Of a stretch of DNA of 64,000 nt, positions 53,566 to 61,341 are shown one piece after another; the stretch's first letter is position 1, and every line of letters begins with the position of its first letter. The notes under the pieces are model-generated. The model did not search any database. It saw only the letters and a list, made by a program, of their open reading frames with translations, and had not been told where the DNA came from. The DNA lies in assembly GCF_003363265.1 (NCBI RefSeq), contig NZ_QRBF01000001.1, forward strand, positions 1,086,451 through 1,150,450, in the 5' to 3' direction. Source of the DNA: Dyella psychrodurans (GTDB taxonomy: Bacteria > Pseudomonadota > Gammaproteobacteria > Xanthomonadales > Rhodanobacteraceae). The position numbers and the translations under genes were made by a program.

Positions 53566-53760
53566 TCAATACCTTTTCTTCCTGTTCAACAAATCGGAGC
53601 GTTGCGTCGAACGTTCTGAATGCGCCGGTTCGCGTACATAAGCAGAAGTCCTCGAATATCGAACTGCCTCTGTAACAGCCTCCCTACTCTTGGACGCCCC
53701 ATCGGATGCATAGACAGCATGAATCTGCGCCGCTGAAAGCGGCTCACTATTACGGGGCAT
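53566..53760 (-). CDS. Small protein of a local paralogous family (copy 1)
   Basis: 64 residues starting MPRNSEPLSAAQIHAVYASDG, ending in a basic polar tail (SDLLNRKKRY). A second copy at 56227-56421 starts MPHHVEPLSAAQIHSVYSSN and shares a central VxRYSxTS pattern and a basic end. AGGTAGG precedes the ATG. Conservation between the two copies supports coding. No known domain; function unknown. Confidence 0.65.
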   Translation of the reverse strand: MPRNSEPLSAAQIHAVYASDGASKSREAVTEAVRYSRTSAYVREPAHSERSTQRSDLLNRKKRY

Positions 53761-54129
53761 GATCGACCTACCTGAAAAAGACAGTCGCGAAAGTGCGCGA
53801 CGGCACTGGAGAGGGCCCGTGCATAGCAAGAAGCAGGGCAAGACTCAAAGGCGATAGCATGCGGTCGCAGGTGAGATGCTGGGCTCGATACGCTCCCAAC
53901 ATGGTTTGATCATGCGCCCCCGTAGCTTAAATAGCAATTTTTGGAATTCGCTACGGATTCAACAACATCCTAGTTTTTGCAGATAGAAGTCGCGTGCCTG
54001 ATAGCCATCGACAGTGAGACATATGCACGCAACAAACGCATCCGCCGATTAACCATCTACGAAAGCGGGGCGTACCACATAACACTATAAAAGTAACATT
54101 TGATATCGAGCAAAGGAGTATGGTGATGG
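53761..54129. repeat. Duplicated intergenic segment, copy 1
   Basis: Sequence around 53830-53990 (AAGACTCAAAGGCGA, TCGCAGGTGAGATG, GGGCTCGATACGCTCCC, ATCATGCGCC) recurs in diverged form at about 56500-56640 next to the second paralogue, and AGGAGTATGGTG at 54114-54125 recurs at 56702-56713. It holds the divergent promoters of the small genes but no gene that I can support. Confidence 0.6.
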
Positions 54130-54399
54130 TTGAATTTGGTCATTACCCATCCCAGTAGCGTGCACGGATGCGCGTCGTGCATCAAAGTCATGCAAACTCA
54201 TCCATTTGACGGTTTGACGTGTGGACAGTGGACGCTGTTGCGAGAAGTTGCACGAAGCTGCCCGTTGTCGCTAAGCACCATAAGTTGCTTTATCGACCTC
54301 CGCCACCTCGTCGAAAATGACTTCGTCATAGTGAGGCGCGCCAGAGTATTTGCGACGCGTTCCGGCATAGAGGCGCTTTGGTATCACCGCCTCCACTAA
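54130..54399 (+). CDS. Possible small winged-helix-like protein, perhaps frameshifted
   Basis: Up to 89 residues from a TTG start; an ATG at 54126 after AGGAG opens another frame that stops after 11 codons, so a frameshift near the start is suspected. QWTLLREVARSCPLSLSTISCFIDLRHLVENDFVIVRRARVFATRSGIEAL reads like a short winged-helix domain. Unknown function and doubtful integrity. Confidence 0.4.
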   Translation: MNLVITHPSSVHGCASCIKVMQTHPFDGLTCGQWTLLREVARSCPLSLSTISCFIDLRHLVENDFVIVRRARVFATRSGIEALWYHRLH

Positions 54400-54453
54400 T
54401 CCATTCGCCAATGAGTTCGATGACTGGCTGCCGGAACGACGAGAGCAGAAATG

Positions 54454-54482
54454 AAAAAGCCCGGCTCAAGACCGGGCTTTTT
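54454..54482 (-). terminator. Terminator after the cold-shock gene
   Basis: aaaaagcccgg / ccgggcttttt, an 11-bp stem with a 7-base loop, ends the minus-strand csp transcript about 20 bases after its stop; the A-run gives a T-run on the minus strand. Confidence 0.92.
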
Positions 54483-54499
54483 CCACACACCAAATGAAC

Positions 54500-54712
54500 T
54501 CAGATGACTTGCACCTGGTCAGCCTGCAGGCCTCTTTGGCCTTGGGACACGGTGAAGGACACCTTTTGACCTTCCTGGAGGCTCTTGAAGCCCGAGGATT
54601 GAATCGAGCGGAAGTGAACGAACACGTCGTCGCCACCCTTATCTCGACTGATGAAGCCAAAGCCTTTGGCGTCGTTGAACCACTTCACAGTACCGGTTTC
54701 AGCTTGGGACAT
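54500..54712 (-). CDS. cspA: CspA-family cold-shock protein
   Basis: 70-residue OB-fold RNA chaperone: [33 protein letters not shown] contains RNP1 (KGFGFI) and RNP2 (VFVHF). AAGGAG lies eight bases before the ATG at 54712. The upstream ~190 bases have no gene on this strand and may form the long structured leader usual for csp messages. It has its own terminator. Confidence 0.96.
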   Translation of the reverse strand: MSQAETGTVKWFNDAKGFGFISRDKGGDDVFVHFRSIQSSGFKSLQEGQKVSFTVSQGQRGLQADQVQVI

Positions 54713-54955
54713 GATTATTTCTCCTTGGAGCAGATGAGGCCGCATCGCGGCAAAAGCTGGTTACAAGGAGGAAGCGGGTACAACGGTGTAGGGAAACTTC
54801 TATCTACAGCATCGGGCCACAATTCAAGGTGACCCTTGAAACTCAGCTCATGCACAGTAATGGTCATTGTCCTAAAAAGCAAATGAAAGTCAGCTTTTTG
54901 TTCAGATTGGCACATAACGCGCATTACTTTTATCGCAAAAAGCGCCGCTGACTCG

Positions 54956-55558
54956 TCAATGGCGAGGTATGTAACCCAACGCGAAGCTTTGAGCCGTCAT
55001 CCACTGACCATCTTCGAATGCCATGAGTGACAACTCACTGCATACGGTAGTTAATACATTGCGCTGCTTAATCCGTTGTTCCAAGGCCGCGCCTAACGCT
55101 ACTGCCTGATCGGGTAGCAATCCTTTCGCCATCGACACCTGAGGCATGAATGGTTGTGCCTCTGAGCGGTCAGATGGAAAGCGTTTCGATACCCGCATTT
55201 CCAGCCTGGAGATGGGGGCCGTAGGCTCCGGTGCCAGATAGACCGTCCTGTGGAAATAGCCAACCCGTGCCAGTGCGATTTCAAAGGGCGCTGTAAACCT
55301 GCAGACCGAAGCCAGGAATTGCAGGCTTTCTTCAGTCCCTCCGCTGGGCGGAGGCCAGTTGGGGTGAATGGCAATATGGGCTCCAAACGAGCGCTCTGGC
55401 GACGTGTTGTAGCGATTGCGTAAGTCACCGAACAGCAAGTCGACTTCTGGAAGACGCAGCGCCAGCAAATGACGGGCGGCGGGAAGGCTATGCATGGCGG
55501 CTTCCGGTGGAGATCGGGCTGGCAGTTGTCTGCTCCACGTATTCGGTGCCGTGGGCAT
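54956..55558 (-). CDS. 2'-5' RNA ligase/2H phosphoesterase-like protein with a degenerate second motif
   Basis: 200 residues. LALRLPEVDLLFGDLRNRY and SFGAHIAIHPNWPPPSG match the start and first His motif of 2H enzymes (usual H-x-T/S; here HIAI). The second motif reads FMPQVSMAKG, with Gln where the second catalytic His is expected. The fold seems kept but activity may be lost or changed. Its N-terminal 20 residues are uncertain; a start further in at an ATG (MHSLPAARHLL) is possible. Confidence 0.65.
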   Translation of the reverse strand: MPTAPNTWSRQLPARSPPEAAMHSLPAARHLLALRLPEVDLLFGDLRNRYNTSPERSFGAHIAIHPNWPPPSGGTEESLQFLASVCRFTAPFEIALARVGYFHRTVYLAPEPTAPISRLEMRVSKRFPSDRSEAQPFMPQVSMAKGLLPDQAVALGAALEQRIKQRNVLTTVCSELSLMAFEDGQWMTAQSFALGYIPRH

Positions 55559-55669
55559 ATGAGTATGGCTTGAGTCGATGAAGTCGCGACGGATGAATAG
55601 TCATCCGCGGCTTCAATTCATCTCTGCCAGAGGGTCCGGACGGCCGGTTTCACACGTTGGGGAGATGCG

Positions 55670-55873
55670 CTAAAGCGTCGCCGATGCGAACTTGACGCCG
55701 AGCGTCGTGAGTCTCCAGTGCCCGCTCTCGCGAACGATAATGCCTTTCTGTTGTAGCCCGAACATTCGCGCTGCCGTCATGTTTTCGCGATCCCAACTGG
55801 TCAGGGCGTGCCTCATGAGCGAACGCACAACACGACGCTCCAAAGCCGTTAGATCCGAGCTATCTATAGCCAT
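55670..55873 (-). CDS. Small winged-helix-like protein
   Basis: 67 residues, ATG start. LTALERRVVRSLMRHALTSWDRENMTAARMFGLQQKGIIVRESGHWRLTTLGVKFA has the helix-helix-wing rhythm of a short winged helix. No family named. It follows the next small gene by 15 bases on the same strand, so the two are likely cotranscribed. Confidence 0.55.
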   Translation of the reverse strand: MAIDSSDLTALERRVVRSLMRHALTSWDRENMTAARMFGLQQKGIIVRESGHWRLTTLGVKFASATL

Positions 55874-55888
55874 TGCCCACTCTTGCCC

Positions 55889-56074
55889 CTACGCATCCTG
55901 TTCGGGAGTCTCGACAATCGTCAGGGTTGGCGGCACGTTGCCGGGCGCCTGAAACAGCTCGACAAGAACCGCGCCACTGCGCAAGGGAGGCACTAGGTGC
56001 AGCCTCGGGACAAGCCGAACGATTTCCGCAGAACCGCTGCGCGTGCCCCCATCATGGGAGTCTTTGATTTTCAT
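55889..56074 (-). CDS. Small hypothetical protein
   Basis: 61 residues from the ATG at 56074, with GGA upstream. MKIKDSHDGGTRSGSAEIVRL, then VPPLRSGAVLVELFQAPGNVPPTLTIVET suggests an all-beta fold. Sits 15 bases before the winged-helix-like gene. Coding is plausible, not certain. Confidence 0.45.
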   Translation of the reverse strand: MKIKDSHDGGTRSGSAEIVRLVPRLHLVPPLRSGAVLVELFQAPGNVPPTLTIVETPEQDA

Positions 56075-56226
56075 GACTGTAATCCAGGAACGAGTTGGCG
56101 TGATGCCAGCTTCATAGACAAGGAATCGGCTGAACTTTGTGTGCTTGCACACGCTTGCGACGGAGTGAGCAACATGCAATGCATGCGTACAAAGAGAGAC
56201 ATGCCACCCTTAGGCTGGATGGATCA

Positions 56227-56421
56227 TCAGTCTTTCTTTTTCTTACTTGTCGATTGTGGAATCGGCGGCGGATGCCCCGGATGATCCGGATCACGTCCCG
56301 AGAAAGAAGTTTTCGAATAGCGAGTCACCTTGATTTCACTCGCCTTACTCCTGGGTTCCACGTTGGAGGAGTAAACACTATGAATCTGTGCCGCCGACAG
56401 CGGCTCAACATGGTGCGGCAT
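56227..56421 (-). CDS. Small protein of a local paralogous family (copy 2)
   Basis: 64 residues, MPHHVEPLSAAQIHSVYSSNVEP start, proline-rich middle (PGHPPPIPQSTS) and Lys-rich end (KKKKD). Paralogue of 53566-53760. AGAGG precedes the ATG. Unknown function. Confidence 0.65.
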   Translation of the reverse strand: MPHHVEPLSAAQIHSVYSSNVEPRSKASEIKVTRYSKTSFSGRDPDHPGHPPPIPQSTSKKKKD

Positions 56422-56673
56422 GATTGATCGGCCTCTAGGTAGCGAAAGAAGCGCTACACAATGGTGATGGAGCGGGTCCTTGCAGGGCGCGAGCAAGGCA
56501 ACAACTCAGAGGCGAGGAAATATTCGCAGGTGAGATGGCGGGTTCGATACGCACCCGGCACCACCTCATCATGCGCCTATATCCGCTAATTAGCAATTCT
56601 CCGCGGACTCCAGCACTGATCCGACAATACCTCGGCGCGCGCTGATTACGGCCTCAAGCGAGCTCCAACGCCT
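56422..56673. repeat. Duplicated intergenic segment, copy 2
   Basis: Diverged copy of 53761-54129: CTCAGAGGCGA, TTCGCAGGTGAGATGG, GGTTCGATACGC and CATCATGCGCC line up in the same order and orientation relative to the minus-strand paralogue. Confidence 0.6.
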
Positions 56674-56880
56674 ATGAGCTCACTGCATGCGTTACCGTTT
56701 AGGAGTATGGTGGGCAAGTTAATCCATCGTGTAGACATTGAATCCATCGATATAGTCGGCCTTTATTTGGTTGCCGGTATTCATTCGATTTTTACGGACG
56801 GCAAGTTCTCCGTCGCCGAGAAAGCCAAAGATTTTCGATCTGGAAAACGTTTGGCGCGCAATGCCTCGCATATGGACTAA
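56674..56880 (+). CDS. Possible small protein divergent from paralogue 2
   Basis: Up to 68 residues. AGGAGTATGGTG at 56702-56713 offers a ribosome site with ATG (56707) too close and GTG (56710) better spaced, so the start is uncertain. GKLIHRVDIESIDIVGLYLVAGIHSIFTDGKF looks partly hydrophobic. No family. Confidence 0.35.
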   Translation: MSSLHALPFRSMVGKLIHRVDIESIDIVGLYLVAGIHSIFTDGKFSVAEKAKDFRSGKRLARNASHMD

Positions 56881-56969
56881 GTACCAGTGAAGTCAAAGGT
56901 CCAAATGAGACCGCTTCTGCAACCGTGTTCGCTTGATCACCATCATCCTGAAATGTGAGGACCTCTCTC

Positions 56970-57233
56970 ATGTCTAATACTCGCCTACGCGACACAAATG
57001 GATCGCCGCTCACCATTCCCAATTCTGCTACGCGCTCCGCTACCAGGGCGACATCTGACAAGGCGCTGACCAGTGAACGCATTGCTTCGGATATTGCGGC
57101 CTTCAACAAGGCCGGCGGCCGTATAGAGGTACTTGGCAACACCCCGTTTCTTCGTAAGCCTGGACCGGCGGAGTCCACGGCAGGCGCACCTGGCGCCACC
57201 TTGCCCGCGAAGATAGATTCGAGTCAGAAGTAG
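56970..57233 (+). CDS. Small hypothetical protein with AFxxAGGRIEVL motif
   Basis: 87 residues from the ATG at 56970, nine bases after GAGG. Thr/Ser-rich N-terminal half, then SERIASDIAAFNKAGGRIEVLGNTPFLRKPGP, a pattern seen in small DNA-binding-like proteins, then a flexible tail. Not assigned to a named family. It sits in the small-gene region near the second paralogue. Confidence 0.55.
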   Translation: MSNTRLRDTNGSPLTIPNSATRSATRATSDKALTSERIASDIAAFNKAGGRIEVLGNTPFLRKPGPAESTAGAPGATLPAKIDSSQK

Positions 57234-57270
57234 ACGTCCAAACGTCGGACATTCGCCAGTGGAGGTCGCT

Positions 57271-57486
57271 GTGCCCCTCATTTCGATCGATGCATGGGCG
57301 GATGGCCCCGATTCCTTGGGCCACTGGCGTGGGTGCTGGCGCTTATTGCGTGATGGCCTGGCGATCAAAGGCCGATTCGGGATCACCGGCGAATGCTTCC
57401 CGAGCGAAGCGCAGGCAGTCTTTGCAGCGCTGCGCCATGGCACCTCAGACAAGCGAAACGTCCACGAGATGGAGAAGCCTTCATGA
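57271..57486 (+). CDS. Small hypothetical protein
   Basis: 71 residues from a GTG at 57271, five bases after GGAGG. PLISIDAWADGPDSLGHWRGCWRLLRDGLAIKGRFGITGECFPSEAQAVFAALRHGTSD has a balanced, protein-like composition. It starts 37 bases after the previous small gene and may be cotranscribed. Unknown function. Confidence 0.5.
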   Translation: MPLISIDAWADGPDSLGHWRGCWRLLRDGLAIKGRFGITGECFPSEAQAVFAALRHGTSDKRNVHEMEKPS

Positions 57487-57730
57487 GGCTTTCCCTTTGA
57501 TTCTCGCCGTTGTGCATGCGGTGCCGAGAACGGAAATCCGCATACCGCACTGAGATCTTGCAGAATGATTTGACGCGCCCTTCTCATCTTGCTTTACCCG
57601 TGCGTTCATTCGAACAAGCAGGTCACGTCCGCCACCTGGGAATCTGGTTCGGCGAGCTCCCTGCCGGCGATATCACGCCGCCTTGCCGATGCTGCGCTAT
57701 CCTTTCGGCTGCACGCCGAGGAGGAGCCCC

Positions 57731-57955
57731 ATGGCAACGACCGGTCATTTATTCGAGCATGCAGGGCATCGCTTCTACTACACGCTGACCATTGATCACC
57801 AAGGCTTGAGTGCCCATGTGACCTGTGATGGGAAGGCGCTTAATCGGTTCCATTCACCCTTTAGCGGGCACGGCGCCAGCCACGACAAGGTGCTGATGAC
57901 ATGTAAACGATTGGTCGAGGTGTCGATCCGGGAGAACCGGATCAAGTGGCACTGA
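57731..57955 (+). CDS. Small hypothetical protein
   Basis: 74 residues from the ATG at 57731, four bases after GAGGAG. TTGHLFEHAGHRFYYTLTIDHQGLSAHVTCDGKALNRFHSPFSGHG suggests a small beta-rich fold. Last gene of the small-gene region, converging on the GH39 gene 58 bases away. Unknown function. Confidence 0.6.
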   Translation: MATTGHLFEHAGHRFYYTLTIDHQGLSAHVTCDGKALNRFHSPFSGHGASHDKVLMTCKRLVEVSIRENRIKWH

Positions 57956-58013
57956 GAACCAGGCGGGCCCACCTTCAAGACGGGTGGCATCCAGCGCCGG
58001 TAGCTAGGAATAT

Positions 58014-59612
58014 TCAATGATTCCAGGTGGAAGCCTGGCGCTTGGCGAGAACTTCCACCAAGACGACATCATTGGATCGCATGGAAATGGGCAAGCTTGC
58101 TATGCCATTCGAACTGATCGCCAGCGCGCGCAGTTCGGGACGATCCGCGGTCGTGACCTGCAGTTGCCGCAACTGGTCGTCACTAAGTGTTGCGGGTGAA
58201 CCCATGCGCAAGTAAGCCGAATAGGCATCGTTGGCATCGTAGCCCGTCCTATAGATGGCCACCTGGTAGTTGCCTGGCTGCATATGCTGAAGATCGAGGC
58301 TCACCATTCGCGCCGGTTGCGATGGAAAAACCTTGGTATAGAACGACCGATCGCTCTGCTCCTGCTTGGGCGAGACGAAATCCCAGACCAGCGCCTTGAG
58401 CACATGGTCGTTCCACGTGACATGACTTTGCGCATCGTCGGTTTTCAGTTCGGTGCGGCCCAGGCGATGCAGGTATTTGTAGGCGAAATAAGCCGGCTTG
58501 CGTATGCCTTGTGGATTCAGCAAGCCAAACCCTCCCTGGAATGGCGCGGTCGGCGGGCCGGGCTCTTCGAACAAATCGCTGAAGGTCCAGTAGCTCATGC
58601 CTTGCGCCATACCTTCACAGGCTTTGAGCTTGCTGAGAATGTACGCAGCACTCACATACGAGTCGTGCACCGGGTCGCGCGGCGTGTAGCTGGTGCTCCA
58701 TTCGGTGAAGTAAAGCGGCAACCCGGGCCTGGCGGAACTGTCGATCTGCGCGCGCACGCGACGCACGTCGCCGACGATCGCATCCGGAGACGGCGACAGC
58801 TTCGTGTCGCTTTCGCCATGCTCGTCGAGGAACCCGCCGTCCACGCCGTAGGTATGTGTGGTGATGAAATCGAGCGGCACGCCGGCCTGCACCGTGTGCC
58901 GTATCAACTCAGGCACCCATGCCGCACCGGCGGTGGCTGGTCCACCCACTCTCAACTGCGGATCCACCTGCTTGATGGTTCGCGCGGTGGCATCGTAAAG
59001 ATCGAAATACGCCTTTTGATCACCGCCCTGCCAGAAACCGGGCAGGTTGGGCTCGTTCCAGACTTCGAAATACCAGGTCCTGATTTCTTGTTGTCCGTAG
59101 CGTCGTTCCAGATGACGGACGAAGGCCTCGACCAAGCCTGTCCATTTGGGAAGTTGCGGACGCGAGGTGTTGCCCTTCCAGTAGAAGATGTGCTGGTCGG
59201 ATGTCTTCATCGCCTCCGGGGTAAATCCCAGCTCGACGAAAGGCCGGATACCTATCGCAAGCAATCTGTCGTAAAGGCGGTCGATCTTCGTCCAATCGTA
59301 GACCGGCTTGCCGTTCACTTCCCGATACGTGCCCAGCACATCGTGAAAAATGGCATGGAAGCGGATATAACGCGGACCCAATTCCTCGCTTACGGTCTCG
59401 AGCTGAGCGAGGCTGTCCTCGCGCATCAGCGTTCCCGGATAGTCCGAGCCGATGGACAATTCGTAGTAGCGATCAAGCGGCGATGACGCACCATCGACGT
59501 CAACAGTGATGTGCCGGACATGTTGATCAGCGTGTGCCGCAGGCGCCATAACGCAAAGAACAATCGCTGCCAACGACACGCGCAACATAAGGTTCATCCG
59601 TCGGGCGCGCAT
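58014..59612 (-). CDS. Secreted glycoside hydrolase family 39-like beta-xylosidase
   Basis: 532 residues with signal peptide (MNLMLRVSLAAIVLCVMAPAAHA after MRARR). GH-A clan barrel: acid/base Glu187 in WYFEVWNEPNLPGFW and nucleophile Glu304 in LYFTEWSTSYTPRDP, with TPEAMKT and HTYGVDGGFLDEHG between. GH39 enzymes release xylose from xylo-oligosaccharides. The start overlaps the GH51 stop (TGATG), so the two hydrolases are translationally coupled. A C-terminal beta domain (about residues 390-520) follows. Confidence 0.88.
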   Translation of the reverse strand: MRARRMNLMLRVSLAAIVLCVMAPAAHADQHVRHITVDVDGASSPLDRYYELSIGSDYPGTLMREDSLAQLETVSEELGPRYIRFHAIFHDVLGTYREVNGKPVYDWTKIDRLYDRLLAIGIRPFVELGFTPEAMKTSDQHIFYWKGNTSRPQLPKWTGLVEAFVRHLERRYGQQEIRTWYFEVWNEPNLPGFWQGGDQKAYFDLYDATARTIKQVDPQLRVGGPATAGAAWVPELIRHTVQAGVPLDFITTHTYGVDGGFLDEHGESDTKLSPSPDAIVGDVRRVRAQIDSSARPGLPLYFTEWSTSYTPRDPVHDSYVSAAYILSKLKACEGMAQGMSYWTFSDLFEEPGPPTAPFQGGFGLLNPQGIRKPAYFAYKYLHRLGRTELKTDDAQSHVTWNDHVLKALVWDFVSPKQEQSDRSFYTKVFPSQPARMVSLDLQHMQPGNYQVAIYRTGYDANDAYSAYLRMGSPATLSDDQLRQLQVTTADRPELRALAISSNGIASLPISMRSNDVVLVEVLAKRQASTWNH

Positions 59613-61174
59613 CAGTGAAGATCCAGCACGACCACGGATTTCGGCGGCAACACAACCGTCACCACTCCGTGCTTGAATGTTGCGCCATCAAAGGCGACTG
59701 GCCTGACCCGATCCGGATGATCGAACGTGTTGATGGCGTTGATCTCCGAGGCAGTCAGCTCGCGCCCCTGCACCGCCGATCCTTTGACGCCCAGGACCGT
59801 CAGGCGAACAGTGTCTGCGTGGTGCGGGTCGAGATTCACCAGCGCCACATGCACGACACCGGCAGCATCGCGTCCCGCCGTGGCGTGGACACCCGGCACC
59901 GAGACATTCCCGTAGCGATACACCGGTGCCTGCACGTCGACCGGCAGATAAGTGGCACCCTGGAACACCTTGTACATGTCGAACACGTAATACGTCGGCG
60001 TCAACACCATCCTCGACTGGTCGGTGAGGATCATCGCCTGCAGCACGTTCACCATTTGCGCGATGTTGGCCATGCGCACGCGGTCTGCATGCGCCTGGAA
60101 GATGTCCAGCGTGACGGCTGCCGAAAGCGCGTCGCGCAGGCTGTTCTGCTGATAGAGCGCGGCGTCGCCCGCGCCGGGGTCCCGATCCATCCAGTTACCC
60201 CATTCGTCGACGACCAGCGCCACGCGTTTCTTGGGATCGTATTTATCCATCACCGCGCTGTGCCTCGCGATGAGATCGTCCATGCGCAAAGCACCCTGCA
60301 GCGTGGACATCCATTCATCCTCGCCGAACTGCGTGGCCGAGCCTTTGTGCGACCAGTCGCCGGTCGGAATGGTGTAGTCGTGCAGACTGATCGCATCGAT
60401 CTGGCTGCCCGCGATCGACATGACGGTATCCGTCCAGCCAACGTCGCCGGCATTCGCGCCACTCGCGACCCTGACGACAGGCGCGTTGCTCGGTGCGTGC
60501 ACGAATGTTGCGTACTGACGGTAGACGTCGGCATAGAACTGCGGACGCATGGACCCGCCGCACCCCCACATCTCGTTACCGATGCCGGCGTAATCGAGCT
60601 TCCATGGCTTGTCGCGTCCGTTCGCGCGCCGCTGCTGCGCCAGGCTCGAATGGCCGTCCGCGGTCATGTATTCGATCCATTGGCTCATCTCACGCGGCGT
60701 ACCCGTGCCGACATTGATGTTGACGTAAGTCTTGGCGCCGATCAGCTCGGCGAAATCCATGAACTCATGCGTACCGAACTGGTTGCTGTCCTCGCCGCCC
60801 CAGGACGCATTCATGCGCACGGGCCGCTTGTCACGCGGGCCAATGCCGTCGCGCCAGTCGTATTGATCGGCAAAGCAGCCGCCGGGCCAGCGAATGACCG
60901 GCACCTTGATCGCCTTCAACGCGTCGACAACGTCCTTGCGATATCCCCTGATATTGGGAATGGAGGAATGTTCCCCGACCCAGATACCACCGTAGATGCC
61001 GCGCCCGAGCTGTTCGGCGAACTGGCCGTAGATTTCCGGATGGATGACCGGCCCGGGCCGATCTGCATGCACGATGACCTGGGCCTCCTGCGCGACATCT
61101 GCGTATCCATGACCCGATGCCAGCACCAGCAAGGTGAAAAGGCCGCCTCTCCACGCCCGAACCTTTCCCTTCAT
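59612..61174 (-). CDS. Secreted alpha-L-arabinofuranosidase, glycoside hydrolase family 51
   Basis: 520 residues from the ATG at 61174, six bases after GGGGAG. N-terminal hydrophobic segment GGLFTLLVLASGHGYA serves as signal. GH51 marks: IYGQFAEQLGRGIYGGIWVG, IRWPGGCFADQYDWRDGIGP, acid/base Glu201 in GIGNEMWGCGG and nucleophile Glu324 in VVDEWGNWMDRD. Removes arabinose side chains from arabinoxylan. Coupled to the GH39 gene, it would debranch the polymer for the xylosidase. Most GH51 enzymes are cytoplasmic, so the signal peptide is notable. Confidence 0.92.
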   Translation of the reverse strand: MKGKVRAWRGGLFTLLVLASGHGYADVAQEAQVIVHADRPGPVIHPEIYGQFAEQLGRGIYGGIWVGEHSSIPNIRGYRKDVVDALKAIKVPVIRWPGGCFADQYDWRDGIGPRDKRPVRMNASWGGEDSNQFGTHEFMDFAELIGAKTYVNINVGTGTPREMSQWIEYMTADGHSSLAQQRRANGRDKPWKLDYAGIGNEMWGCGGSMRPQFYADVYRQYATFVHAPSNAPVVRVASGANAGDVGWTDTVMSIAGSQIDAISLHDYTIPTGDWSHKGSATQFGEDEWMSTLQGALRMDDLIARHSAVMDKYDPKKRVALVVDEWGNWMDRDPGAGDAALYQQNSLRDALSAAVTLDIFQAHADRVRMANIAQMVNVLQAMILTDQSRMVLTPTYYVFDMYKVFQGATYLPVDVQAPVYRYGNVSVPGVHATAGRDAAGVVHVALVNLDPHHADTVRLTVLGVKGSAVQGRELTASEINAINTFDHPDRVRPVAFDGATFKHGVVTVVLPPKSVVVLDLH

Positions 61175-61291
61175 GAGCATCTCCCCACAGTCATAGGGAG
61201 AGTCGAGCAAATTCCGGGTAATGATTTCCAGAGGGAGGCTTTTATGATTTTGATCAGAGCCCCATCAGAGGGAACGATAAAAACGATAAAG

Positions 61292-61318
61292 GAGACGGCA
61301 CAGAGTCCGTGCCGTCTC
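61292..61318 (-). terminator. Terminator after the SDR gene
   Basis: gagacggcac / gtgccgtctc, a 10-bp stem with a 7-base loop. On the minus strand it is followed by CTTTATCGTTTTTATCG, fitting a terminator for the SDR transcript before the GH51 gene. Confidence 0.75.
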
Positions 61319-61341
61319 GTTCTGCCTTGGTTGGGTTTGCC

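Noticed and set aside
54715-54868. Short ORF in the cold-shock leader (MTITVHELSFKGH...)
   Set aside because: It lies in the likely csp 5' untranslated region and lacks a ribosome site or homology; a leader structure explains the space better.
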